7,802 nucleotides of DNA from JBGOTP01 sp041476545 (lineage in GTDB: Bacteria; Acidobacteriota; Vicinamibacteria; Vicinamibacterales; CAVVIG01). The stretch spans positions 1-7,802 of the forward strand of contig JBGOTP010000256.1 in NCBI GenBank assembly GCA_041476545.1. Direction: 5' to 3'. Below, piece after piece: positions 1 to 5,073 of the stretch (position 1 is the stretch's first letter; each line of letters starts with the position of its first letter). The notes beneath the pieces were generated by a model. That model did not search any database. It was not told the origin of the DNA and saw only the letters and a program-made list of their open reading frames with translations. The position numbers and the translations under genes are program-made.

Positions 1-19
1 CGCGTCTCACGCGGCAGTT

Positions 20-104
20 GGGAAATCGCACCGGAGCGCCGAAATCCGCCGCAGCTCACGGAGCTGCGGCATGCCACCGACGCTTCGCGAAGGTGCGATT
101 TCCC
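20..104. repeat. Nested palindromic element, 13-bp terminal inverted repeat
   Basis: GGGAAATCGCACC (20-32) pairs perfectly with GGTGCGATTTCCC (92-104). Inside lies a 10-bp perfect hairpin, GCCGCAGCTC (48-57) against GAGCTGCGGC (61-70), with a 3-base ACG loop. A short AGCG/CGCT pair (35-38, 81-84) may join the two. The element is about 85 bp and no T-run follows it, so it does not look like an ordinary Rho-independent terminator. It could be a small non-autonomous repeat (REP/MITE-like), a structured RNA in the leader of the gene at 244, or a cruciform protein-binding site. The structure is plain in the sequence; its identity is not known to me. Confidence 0.75.
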
Positions 105-147
105 GCGTCGTCGTACCGGTCGCGGGCGCCACCGGCCCCGACGCGGG
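102..147. repeat. Second nested stem-loop next to the palindromic element
   Basis: CCCGCGTCG (102-110) is the exact reverse complement of CGACGCGGG (139-147). Within it CCGGT (116-120) pairs with ACCGG (131-135), leaving a 10-base loop that is all G and C. It shares three bases (102-104) with the right arm of the 20-104 element, so the two outer stems compete at their junction. A 5-bp hairpin, CGCGT-CTC-ACGCG (1-13), stands at the window edge, so the structured tract may continue to the left. High GC makes chance stems more likely, but a 9-bp plus 5-bp nested pair is more than background. Confidence 0.55.
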
Positions 148-171
148 AGACAACCGTCGCGGACTTCACAG

Positions 172-206
172 AGTGGCGCGGATCAAAACTGACCCAGTAC
201 CGGCTT
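172..206. mobile_element. Possible scar of an IS21-like insertion-sequence end
   Basis: The stretch GGATCAAAACTGACCCAG (179-196), read on the minus strand as a GGGTCAGTTTTGATCC-type string, resembles the short repeated motifs that I recall near the ends of IS21-family elements. No transposase gene, matching second end or target duplication is visible. This rests on remembered motif similarity only; it may be ordinary intergenic DNA. Confidence 0.2.
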
Positions 207-243
207 CAGGAACGAATAGCCTTCCGCCGGAGTACGATAGGAC

Positions 244-846
244 GTGCCCTTAGAGAGCGAGCGCGGCCCCGACGTCTCCGACAGGGAGCCACGGACCATC
301 CACGAGGTGCTGTCGGGAATGGTTCGGCAGCCGTATAGGCAGTTGCTCCGGCCGTGGAACTGGAAGGCGGCCGTGACGAGCGCCGCCACGCGTGGCGCGG
401 TCTTCTTTCTGGCCAACCTGAGCGGCAATCCAGGTGCGGCGCGTGCGGCGTTCCTGACCGAGTTCGTGCTGCGCGGCGTCACCTCCGGTTTCTACGGCAC
501 AATCACCCAGCGCTTCAGTTTGGTCGAACCGCGCTGGGTTGCCACGGTCACAGCATCCGCCCTGATGCCCCTCATGAGTCACGCCATCGAGCTGCTCGTG
601 CACTGGCTCCGCGGCACCGACCGCCTCGCGGCCAGCATGTCGGCCTCCGTTATTTTCACTGTGATATCGACGGCCTTCAGCCTTCATGTGATGCGCAACG
701 GCGTAATGACCGTTGGTGAAGGCTCGCAGTCCCTCATGGCCGACCTCCGTGCCCTTCCCGCCCTCGTGCTTCCCTTCCTCGGGATTCGCCAGCCGAGATC
801 GGCGCCGGCCATGGAGCAGGCGGAGTTCATCGACACGGCGGACTGA
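244..846 (+). CDS. Multi-pass membrane protein of unknown function
   Basis: This 200-aa protein matches no family I can name. The N-terminus (residues 1-40) is polar, with a basic/aromatic stretch YRQLLRPWNWK (31-41). Hydrophobic segments follow at about 42-60, 99-122, 131-154 and 169-181, so it is probably an inner-membrane protein with three or four helices. The tail (182-200) is acidic and soluble. The GTG start at 244 has no spaced Shine-Dalgarno, but a TACGAT hexamer (233-238) would place transcription start at about the GTG, so a leaderless message is possible. The alternative is ATG at 319 (Met26), with GAGGTG 10 bases upstream, giving 175 aa. It ends 104 bases before the carbamoyltransferase, which seems to have its own promoter, so co-transcription is uncertain. 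The reading frame is clean and nothing competes convincingly for this stretch. Confidence 0.65.
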   Translation: MPLESERGPDVSDREPRTIHEVLSGMVRQPYRQLLRPWNWKAAVTSAATRGAVFFLANLSGNPGAARAAFLTEFVLRGVTSGFYGTITQRFSLVEPRWVATVTASALMPLMSHAIELLVHWLRGTDRLAASMSASVIFTVISTAFSLHVMRNGVMTVGEGSQSLMADLRALPALVLPFLGIRQPRSAPAMEQAEFIDTAD

Positions 847-879
847 CCGCAGCCGCGTCACGCCAAAGGCGCGCCCTCG

Positions 880-909
880 TTGGTGCGCATGATACAACCG
901 CGCTATCAT
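880..909 (+). promoter_or_regulatory. Candidate sigma70 promoter with embedded inverted repeat, upstream of carbamoyltransferase
   Basis: TTGGTG (880-885) and TATCAT (904-909) are separated by 18 bases and match the -35 and -10 consensus at 4 and 5 of 6 positions. The -10 lies in the right arm of a perfect inverted repeat, CATGATA (888-894) / TATCATG (904-910) with a 9-base gap, which could serve as an operator. Predicted transcription start is near 915-917. This is inference from sequence only. Confidence 0.4.
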
Positions 910-918
910 GAGCCTTCC

Positions 919-957
919 ATGAGCCCTGCGATCGATCCGGCGCCCGAGAGATGCTGA
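919..957 (+). other. Possible 12-codon upstream ORF coupled to carbamoyltransferase
   Basis: ATG at 919 opens a 12-codon frame (MSPAIDPAPERC) whose TGA (955-957) ends just inside the carbamoyltransferase start (ATG 951-953). With the predicted transcription start at about 915-917, its ATG lies almost at the 5' end of the message. It could be a leaderless leader peptide that delivers ribosomes to the main start, whose own Shine-Dalgarno (GAGAG, directly abutting the ATG) is poor. It is too short for coding statistics and may be chance. Confidence 0.2.
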
Positions 958-2447
958 CCGCAGGACTGGGTGGCGCCGCGCGTCACGGCTGCGTCGCGCT
1001 CAGCGACGGGGAGCGTCTGCTCGGTGTCTGCGAGCAGGAGCGCATCACCAGAATGCGGGGCGCTGGCTTCAACGCGACCGGCCTTCCCGACGAGGCCCTC
1101 GACACGCTCCTGCAACGCCTGGGATGCGCGCGAACCGACGTGGATCGTTACGTGTCCGCCGAGCCAGGACCGGAACTGTCGACCACGGCTACCGTGGAAC
1201 GCATCGACCATCACCTGGCGCACGCCTGTGCGGCGTACCTCACCTCGCCATTTCCATCCGCGGCCATCGTGGTGTGCGACGAGGAGGCACCAGATGTCAG
1301 CGTCTGGCTGGGACGCGGCGCGGATGTCCGGCCAGTTGAGTGGTCGTGGACGGGACCGGGGTTCGCCGACCTGTACTTGCGGTGCGCGACGCTGCTCGGC
1401 TTCGGACCGCCGACCGGCGGCCGGCGTCTGGAAGCCCTTGCCCGTCTGGATCCAGATGGCCGCGAGGCGCACCTCGCCGATCTGTTGACCCTCGGCCAGA
1501 CGGGCCTTGTGCTCGAACGCGGGTGGGAACGCTTCGTGGAACAACGACTGGCGAGCGGCGGCCACTCCCCCATGTCGAATGCCGGACTGGCGGCCGCGCT
1601 TCAGACGCGCGTCGCGGAGCTTCTGGTCGAGTTCCTCGCGTCAGTCCGCGAGCGAACCGGAAGCGATCACGTGTGCCTCGCCGGCAGCCTCTTCTACCAC
1701 TCGGCAATCAATACCGCGATCAAGTGTCATGGACCGTTTGCCGACGTCTTCGTGCCAATCGATCCCGGCAACTCCGGTCTTGCCGTCGGAACGGCGCTGC
1801 ACGCGGCCGGGCGCCCTCCCCACCAGGTCTCTCCGTTCCTCGGCCCGGCATACGCTCCCGACGAGATCAAGGAAACCGTCGACAACTGCAAACTGTCCTA
1901 TACCTGGGAGTCGGAAGAGAACGCCATCGGCGCTGCCGTCAAGGCGCTCGTGCGTGGCAATCTGGTCGGCTGGTTCGAGGGGGCGATGGAGTGGGGGCCG
2001 CGCGCACTTGGAGCGAGGTGCATTCTGGCGAGTCCGTTCGCGCCATTCGTGCTCGAGAACCTCAATCGCTTTCTCAAGCGACGCGAGCCCTGGCGCGGCT
2101 ACGCGCTCAGCGGGCTTGGGGGCGCCGTGACCGACCACTTCGACGGTCCACGGGATTCGCCATTCATGGAATGCGATTACCGTCCGCGAGACCCATCGCG
2201 CTTCCAGCACATCCTCCCGAATCCGAACGCCGTCGTCAGAATGCACACGGCCGGGTCGCAGTCGCCGGCGCCGTTCCTCAGGCTGCTCGAGGCCTTCGGT
2301 GAGGTGAGCGGCATGCCGATTTTAGTGAACACGTCGTTCAACGGGTTCCACGAACCGATCGTCTGCAGTCCCCGAGATGCCGTTCGGGTCTTCTACGGAA
2401 CGGGCCTGGACATGCTGGTGCTCGGGCAGTTCCTCCTCACCAAATAG
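951..2447 (+). CDS. NodU/CmcH-family carbamoyltransferase
   Basis: Members transfer the carbamoyl group of carbamoyl phosphate to a hydroxyl of a small molecule through carbamoyl-adenylate; the acceptor here is unknown. The N-terminal Kae1-like domain (about 1-285) opens with a GLGG..RHG-VAL version of the usual start, keeps EQERITR (28-34), and has the metal-binding DHHLAHA motif (86-92: His87, His91) followed by Asp110. CLAGSLFYHSAINTAI (242-257) and PIDPGNSGLAVGTAL (269-283) match the nucleotide-binding part, but Asn274 stands where the family normally has a metal-ligand Asp. The C-terminal domain (about 320-498) carries EWGPRALGARCILASP (347-362), LNRFLKRREPWR (371-382) and PILVNTSFNGFHEPIV (456-471). 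At 498 aa it is somewhat shorter than common members (about 560-600), yet both domains are complete. ATG 951 fits the family N-terminus. No biosynthetic cluster adjoins it, so it looks stand-alone. The family is certain; full activity is less so. Confidence 0.93.
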   Translation: MLTAGLGGAARHGCVALSDGERLLGVCEQERITRMRGAGFNATGLPDEALDTLLQRLGCARTDVDRYVSAEPGPELSTTATVERIDHHLAHACAAYLTSPFPSAAIVVCDEEAPDVSVWLGRGADVRPVEWSWTGPGFADLYLRCATLLGFGPPTGGRRLEALARLDPDGREAHLADLLTLGQTGLVLERGWERFVEQRLASGGHSPMSNAGLAAALQTRVAELLVEFLASVRERTGSDHVCLAGSLFYHSAINTAIKCHGPFADVFVPIDPGNSGLAVGTALHAAGRPPHQVSPFLGPAYAPDEIKETVDNCKLSYTWESEENAIGAAVKALVRGNLVGWFEGAMEWGPRALGARCILASPFAPFVLENLNRFLKRREPWRGYALSGLGGAVTDHFDGPRDSPFMECDYRPRDPSRFQHILPNPNAVVRMHTAGSQSPAPFLRLLEAFGEVSGMPILVNTSFNGFHEPIVCSPRDAVRVFYGTGLDMLVLGQFLLTK

Positions 2448-2453
2448 ACAACG

Positions 2454-2507
2454 GGGTTCACAGGGTTCACAGGGTTCACGAGGTTCACAGGGTTCACGCG
2501 GTTCTCG
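2454..2507. repeat. Six-copy 9-bp tandem repeat (GGGTTCACA)
   Basis: Six consecutive 9-bp units start at 2454, 2463, 2472, 2481, 2490 and 2499. The first two are exact GGGTTCACA, units 3 to 5 differ at one or two end bases, and the last is a decayed CGGTTCTCG. The array begins 6 bases after the carbamoyltransferase stop codon and ends directly before the -35 box of the next gene. Unit drift at one end suggests an ageing array that expanded by slippage. The units are contiguous without spacers, so it is not CRISPR. Confidence 0.95.
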
Positions 2508-2565
2508 TTGACTCGCGGCACGGCGGCGCGTATCGTCGGGCCGCGTAGAACTCTTAACGGGAGAA
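2508..2565 (+). promoter_or_regulatory. Promoter and ribosome binding site of the M28-like peptidase gene
   Basis: TTGACT (2508-2513) and TATCGT (2531-2536) have an ideal 17-base gap and score 5/6 and 4/6 against the sigma70 consensus. GGGAGA (2559-2564) sits 4 bases before the ATG as a Shine-Dalgarno. The -35 box abuts the tandem repeat, so changes in array length would alter the upstream promoter context. Confidence 0.5.
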
Positions 2566-2568
2566 GTC

Positions 2569-4233
2569 ATGCGAAAGACACTTGCCGGGCTTGCACTACT
2601 GGCCATCACCGCGATCGCCTTCGAATACGTTGGAAGCGCGCAGGCGGCGGCGCAAGGTCGCGGTGGCGCTGGTGCTCCGGCCGCGGGACAGGCGGCACCC
2701 GCGGCACCCACTACAGGCGCGCGCGGACGCGGAGCGCCGCCGCAGCCGGTCTTCAAGCTGGAAGACAACTTCCTCCAGTGGCGGCTTCTGCCGAACGAAA
2801 AAGCCTACGACGCGATCGACCCCAAGCGCCTCCTGGGGTATGTAAACGATCTCGCCGCCTTCTCGCGCCGCTATCGCGATGCTGGCCATCCGCAGTTCTG
2901 GGGCCGCATCATTGGCACGACCGCGGATCACGAAAACGCGCAGTGGCTGATGGGCAAGTTCAAGGAAATCGGCCTCGCGGATGTGCACGAGGATGCGATC
3001 GACCTCGCGCCGCAGTGGTTTCCGCAGTCGTGGGATCTGACGGCGGCGGTCGCCGACAAGACGCTCAAGCTGAATAGCGCGCAGCCCGCCTACACCACTC
3101 CCGGGACGACGGGCGCAGGGCTCGATCTTGAAGTGGTCTATGCGGGCCTCGGCAGCGAAGCCGACTTCATCGGCCGCGACGTGCGCGGCAAGGCGGTGCT
3201 CCTCTTCAGCAATCCGATGCCCGGATCCTGGCGGCACACCGCTACGCAGGAAGGTGCGATTGCCCGGGCCCAGCAGAAGGGCGCCGCGGCGATCATCTGC
3301 TCCATCCAGCTTCCCCCTGTCGTCGGCATGACCGGCGATGCCGGCGCCGGCAACATCCGCACGCAGCTCTACCCGACGGGAACAAACGTGCCGACGTTCT
3401 CGATGGGCATGAAAGACGGGATGGACTTCCGTGACATGATCGGCCAGGCGCCAGCCGGCCAGCCCGTGCACCTCAAGCTCCGGATGGACGTGCAGCAGGT
3501 GCCGAACCTGAAAACCAGCACGGTCTGGGGCAAGCTGCCCGGCACGACCGACGAGACGATCTACGTTGAAGCGCACCGCGATGGCTGGTTCGAATCGGCC
3601 ACCGACAATGCGTCGGGCGTCGCGTCGATGCTCGGCATCGCGGAGTACTTTGCGAAGGTCCCGCAGGCGCAACGCCGGCGGACGATCATCTTCATCGGCA
3701 CGTCAGGCCATCACAACAGCGGACCGAACACCGCGGCCTGGCTCGCCGAGCATCAGGAAGAGCTGTTCAAGAAGGCCGCGCTTCTCATCAACTGCGAGCA
3801 CACGGCCGCCGCAGGGTTGGAACTGCTCGGCGAAGCGATCCGCGTCGTGGCCAACGAAGCGGGATTCCTCTGGTACGGCGGCGGCAATCAGCGGCCGAAG
3901 CTGCAGGAGGCGGCCTACAAGGCTTTCCAGCAATTCGGCGTGCCGATCTACGCGGAACCGGAGAATGGCACACCGGGCGGCGAGGCCAGCCGGCTCTACC
4001 AGTTCGTGCCCGCTGTGCAGGCGTCGAACTACAATATGTTCTTCCACTCGGATGCCGAAACGCCGGCGACGGTCCCCGGGAACGGCCTGGCTGCGAGCGC
4101 GCGCGCCTACGCCAAGGTCATCGAAGAAGTGAACAAGATGGAGTTGAAGGATCTGCAGTTGCCCGCGCCGCCGGCCGCGCCCGCTCGTGGCGCCGGTCCC
4201 GCACGCGGAGGCGCTCCAGCACGCGGCAGATAG
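2569..4233 (+). CDS. Exported PA-domain/M28-family zinc peptidase homologue, altered active site
   Basis: This 554-aa protein has a clear signal peptide (MRKT, hydrophobic core 5-18, AQA at 24-26), so it is exported. Residues 27-60 and 534-554 are low-complexity Ala/Gly/Pro/Arg tails. A protease-associated (PA) domain spans about 185-300 (GRDVRGKAVLLF 202-213, GAAAIICS 238-245), inserted before the M28 core (about 315-525). The core keeps AHRD (335-338), TDNASG (345-350) and a late FFHSDAETP (491-499, His493), matching the HxD, bridging-Asp and final-His positions of M28 aminopeptidases. The usual Glu-Glu (general base plus zinc ligand) is replaced in GHHNSG (380-385) by His381-His382, and the NxD ligand by NCEH (408-411). 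The fold assignment is secure; peptidase activity is doubtful, and a different metal site or a pseudoenzyme are both possible. The frame is intact through this region, so it is not a sequencing slip. It ends in tandem stops, TAG TGA. Confidence 0.9.
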   Translation: MRKTLAGLALLAITAIAFEYVGSAQAAAQGRGGAGAPAAGQAAPAAPTTGARGRGAPPQPVFKLEDNFLQWRLLPNEKAYDAIDPKRLLGYVNDLAAFSRRYRDAGHPQFWGRIIGTTADHENAQWLMGKFKEIGLADVHEDAIDLAPQWFPQSWDLTAAVADKTLKLNSAQPAYTTPGTTGAGLDLEVVYAGLGSEADFIGRDVRGKAVLLFSNPMPGSWRHTATQEGAIARAQQKGAAAIICSIQLPPVVGMTGDAGAGNIRTQLYPTGTNVPTFSMGMKDGMDFRDMIGQAPAGQPVHLKLRMDVQQVPNLKTSTVWGKLPGTTDETIYVEAHRDGWFESATDNASGVASMLGIAEYFAKVPQAQRRRTIIFIGTSGHHNSGPNTAAWLAEHQEELFKKAALLINCEHTAAAGLELLGEAIRVVANEAGFLWYGGGNQRPKLQEAAYKAFQQFGVPIYAEPENGTPGGEASRLYQFVPAVQASNYNMFFHSDAETPATVPGNGLAASARAYAKVIEEVNKMELKDLQLPAPPAAPARGAGPARGGAPARGR

Positions 4234-4317
4234 TGACGCGTCGACTCCGTCGTCGACCGAGTAGTCGAAGACTGTGCGACGTTGGACAGGAAGTCGACTG
4301 GGGAGCCGAAGAACGGG

Positions 4318-4731
4318 TCAGGGCATGATCTCGATTGGGTAGTTGCGATGACCCCGGCGGACGCGGTAGGTTTCGAAATCCTTCCGATCGATGGTGAAGA
4401 TCTTGCGCGTCGCCAAGGCCTCAGCCGCGACAACGAGCGAGGCCTCCGCCAGGTCCATCGGATGGTCGGCGTACATTTCCATGAGTTCGAACGCGCGCGT
4501 CACCGCGCCGCGGTTGAAGAACCAGATCGAGAGCCCGCCCCGCTCCACGAACTCCCTGAGGCGGTCGGATCCGATGCTTTCGGGACCAAGCATGTGAAAC
4601 GCCTCGGTCAGCACAGGGATGGTCGTCAGCACTGGTTCATGAATGGCCCTGAGCACCTTCGCACACCGTGCGTGCTGCCCGTCTCTGGGATCGAACAGAG
4701 CAACGAGCGGACCAGTGTCCACCAGAATCAT
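4318..4731 (-). CDS. VapC-type PIN-domain toxin ribonuclease
   Basis: This 137-aa protein is a single PIN domain, the usual size for VapC toxins, which are Mg/Mn-dependent RNases that cleave tRNA or rRNA when freed from the antitoxin. The acidic site is complete: Asp5 in ILVDTGPLVAL, Glu43 in VLTEAF, Asp93 and Glu96 in MDLAEASLV, and Asp115 in FTIDRKDF. The ATG overlaps the antitoxin stop in an ATGA (4728-4731), so translation is probably coupled, and no strong Shine-Dalgarno of its own is visible. It converges on the peptidase gene, 84 bases away. All catalytic residues are present, so it is probably active. The RNA target cannot be read from the sequence. Confidence 0.9.
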   Translation of the reverse strand: MILVDTGPLVALFDPRDGQHARCAKVLRAIHEPVLTTIPVLTEAFHMLGPESIGSDRLREFVERGGLSIWFFNRGAVTRAFELMEMYADHPMDLAEASLVVAAEALATRKIFTIDRKDFETYRVRRGHRNYPIEIMP

Positions 4732-4988
4732 CGCCGAAGTTTCTTGCGGAGAGCGGCCGCGACACCCTGGCGCGATTCGGTGGAAGGCGCAATGGCATAG
4801 CCACCCGGCCCCACATCGAGCTCCTGGTAGATGTCGTACGCGGTGCGTGAGGACTCGTGCTGAACACGCTCCTGAAGGGCTCGCAGGCCGCGCTTCAGCG
4901 CCTCCGAGATCGGCAGGCCTGTGGCGTCTCGGACCTGCCGCAGCGCGGCTTCGGCTTCGTCATCCAGTCTCACGGTCCGCGTTGCCAA
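4728..4988 (-). CDS. VapB-type ribbon-helix-helix antitoxin
   Basis: I place the start at TTG 4988, giving 86 aa beginning (M)ATRTVRLDDEAEAAL. GGGGG (4996-5000) lies 7 bases upstream, and the promoter (-10 at 5011-5016) lies just before it. A longer frame runs back to an ATG at 5066, but that adds 26 residues without family character and would start upstream of the promoter. Residues 2-8 form the DNA-contacting beta strand, and about 10-22 and 27-41 (LPISEALKRGLRALQ) the two helices of an RHH/CopG fold. The C-terminal part (about 45-86) is the likely toxin-binding segment. The protein would neutralise the adjacent VapC and, with it, repress their shared promoter. Family membership is firm; the TTG start is likely but not proven. 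Confidence 0.85.
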   Translation of the reverse strand: MATRTVRLDDEAEAALRQVRDATGLPISEALKRGLRALQERVQHESSRTAYDIYQELDVGPGGYAIAPSTESRQGVAAALRKKLRR

Positions 4989-4999
4989 CGCATCACCCC

Positions 5000-5020
5000 C
5001 TGTATTACACACTGTATTAC
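5000..5020. repeat. 9-bp direct repeat in vapBC promoter, candidate operator
   Basis: CTGTATTAC occurs twice, at 5000-5008 and 5012-5020, with a 3-base gap (12-bp period). It overlaps the predicted -10 box and start region of vapBC. RHH antitoxins commonly bind short repeats near their promoter, so this is a candidate VapB/VapBC site, though such sites are more often inverted than direct. Confidence 0.5.
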
Positions 5021-5039
5021 GTTGACACACGCTCGTCAA
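5011..5039 (-). promoter_or_regulatory. vapBC promoter
   Basis: On the minus strand TTGACG (5039-5034) and TACAGT (5016-5011) have a 17-base gap and match the sigma70 -35 and -10 consensus at 5/6 and 4/6. The start of transcription would fall near 5004, leaving a leader of about 16 bases with the GGGGG Shine-Dalgarno before the TTG start. Confidence 0.55.
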
Positions 5040-5040
5040 C
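5021..5040. repeat. Perfect 6-8-6 inverted repeat over the vapBC -35 box
   Basis: GTTGAC (5021-5026) and GTCAAC (5035-5040) form a perfect inverted repeat with an 8-base gap. The right arm contains the minus-strand -35 hexamer, so a protein bound here would block polymerase. It is a second candidate operator for VapBC autoregulation beside the direct repeat at 5000-5020. Confidence 0.45.
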
Positions 5041-5073
5041 ACGCGAGCTCGGCGCCCTCCGCTCACGGACCTT

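Noticed and set aside
17..104. Integron attC site
   Set aside because: GTTGGGA at the left does not fit the GTTRRRY core, there is no matching RYYYAAC at the right end, and no integrase or cassette array is seen.
20..147. Rho-independent terminator
   Set aside because: Stems are long but neither is followed by a T-run on either strand.
18..338. Open frame of 106 codons at the left edge
   Set aside because: It runs through the perfect inverted repeats, has no family character and overlaps the better membrane-protein frame.
250..909. Long minus-strand frame opposite the membrane protein
   Set aside because: Low-complexity His/Arg/Gly-rich product typical of antisense frames in high-GC DNA; the plus-strand frame has coherent hydrophobic helices.
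1340..2302. 320-codon plus-strand frame inside the carbamoyltransferase
   Set aside because: Arg-rich shadow in another frame; the carbamoyltransferase frame has all family motifs across the same stretch.
2454..2507. CRISPR array
   Set aside because: Units are 9 bp and contiguous with no spacers.
2596..3672. 358-codon minus-strand frame opposite the peptidase
   Set aside because: Arg/Val/Ala-rich antisense shadow; the sense frame has signal peptide, PA and M28 motifs.
4234..4317. Bidirectional terminator between the convergent peptidase and vapC genes
   Set aside because: TCGACT (4241-4246) can pair with AGTCGA (4263-4268), but the stem is only 6 bp with a 16-base loop and no T-run; repeated GTCGAC words make chance pairing easy.
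5003..5016. Second BlaI operator in the vapBC promoter (TACA-N3-TGTA)
   Set aside because: The half-sites are present but the gap is 3 rather than 2, and the motif is explained by the 9-bp direct repeat.
4989..5066. N-terminal extension of VapB from the ATG at 5066
   Set aside because: It would begin upstream of the predicted promoter, contributes no RHH character, and the TTG at 4988 has a good ribosome site.
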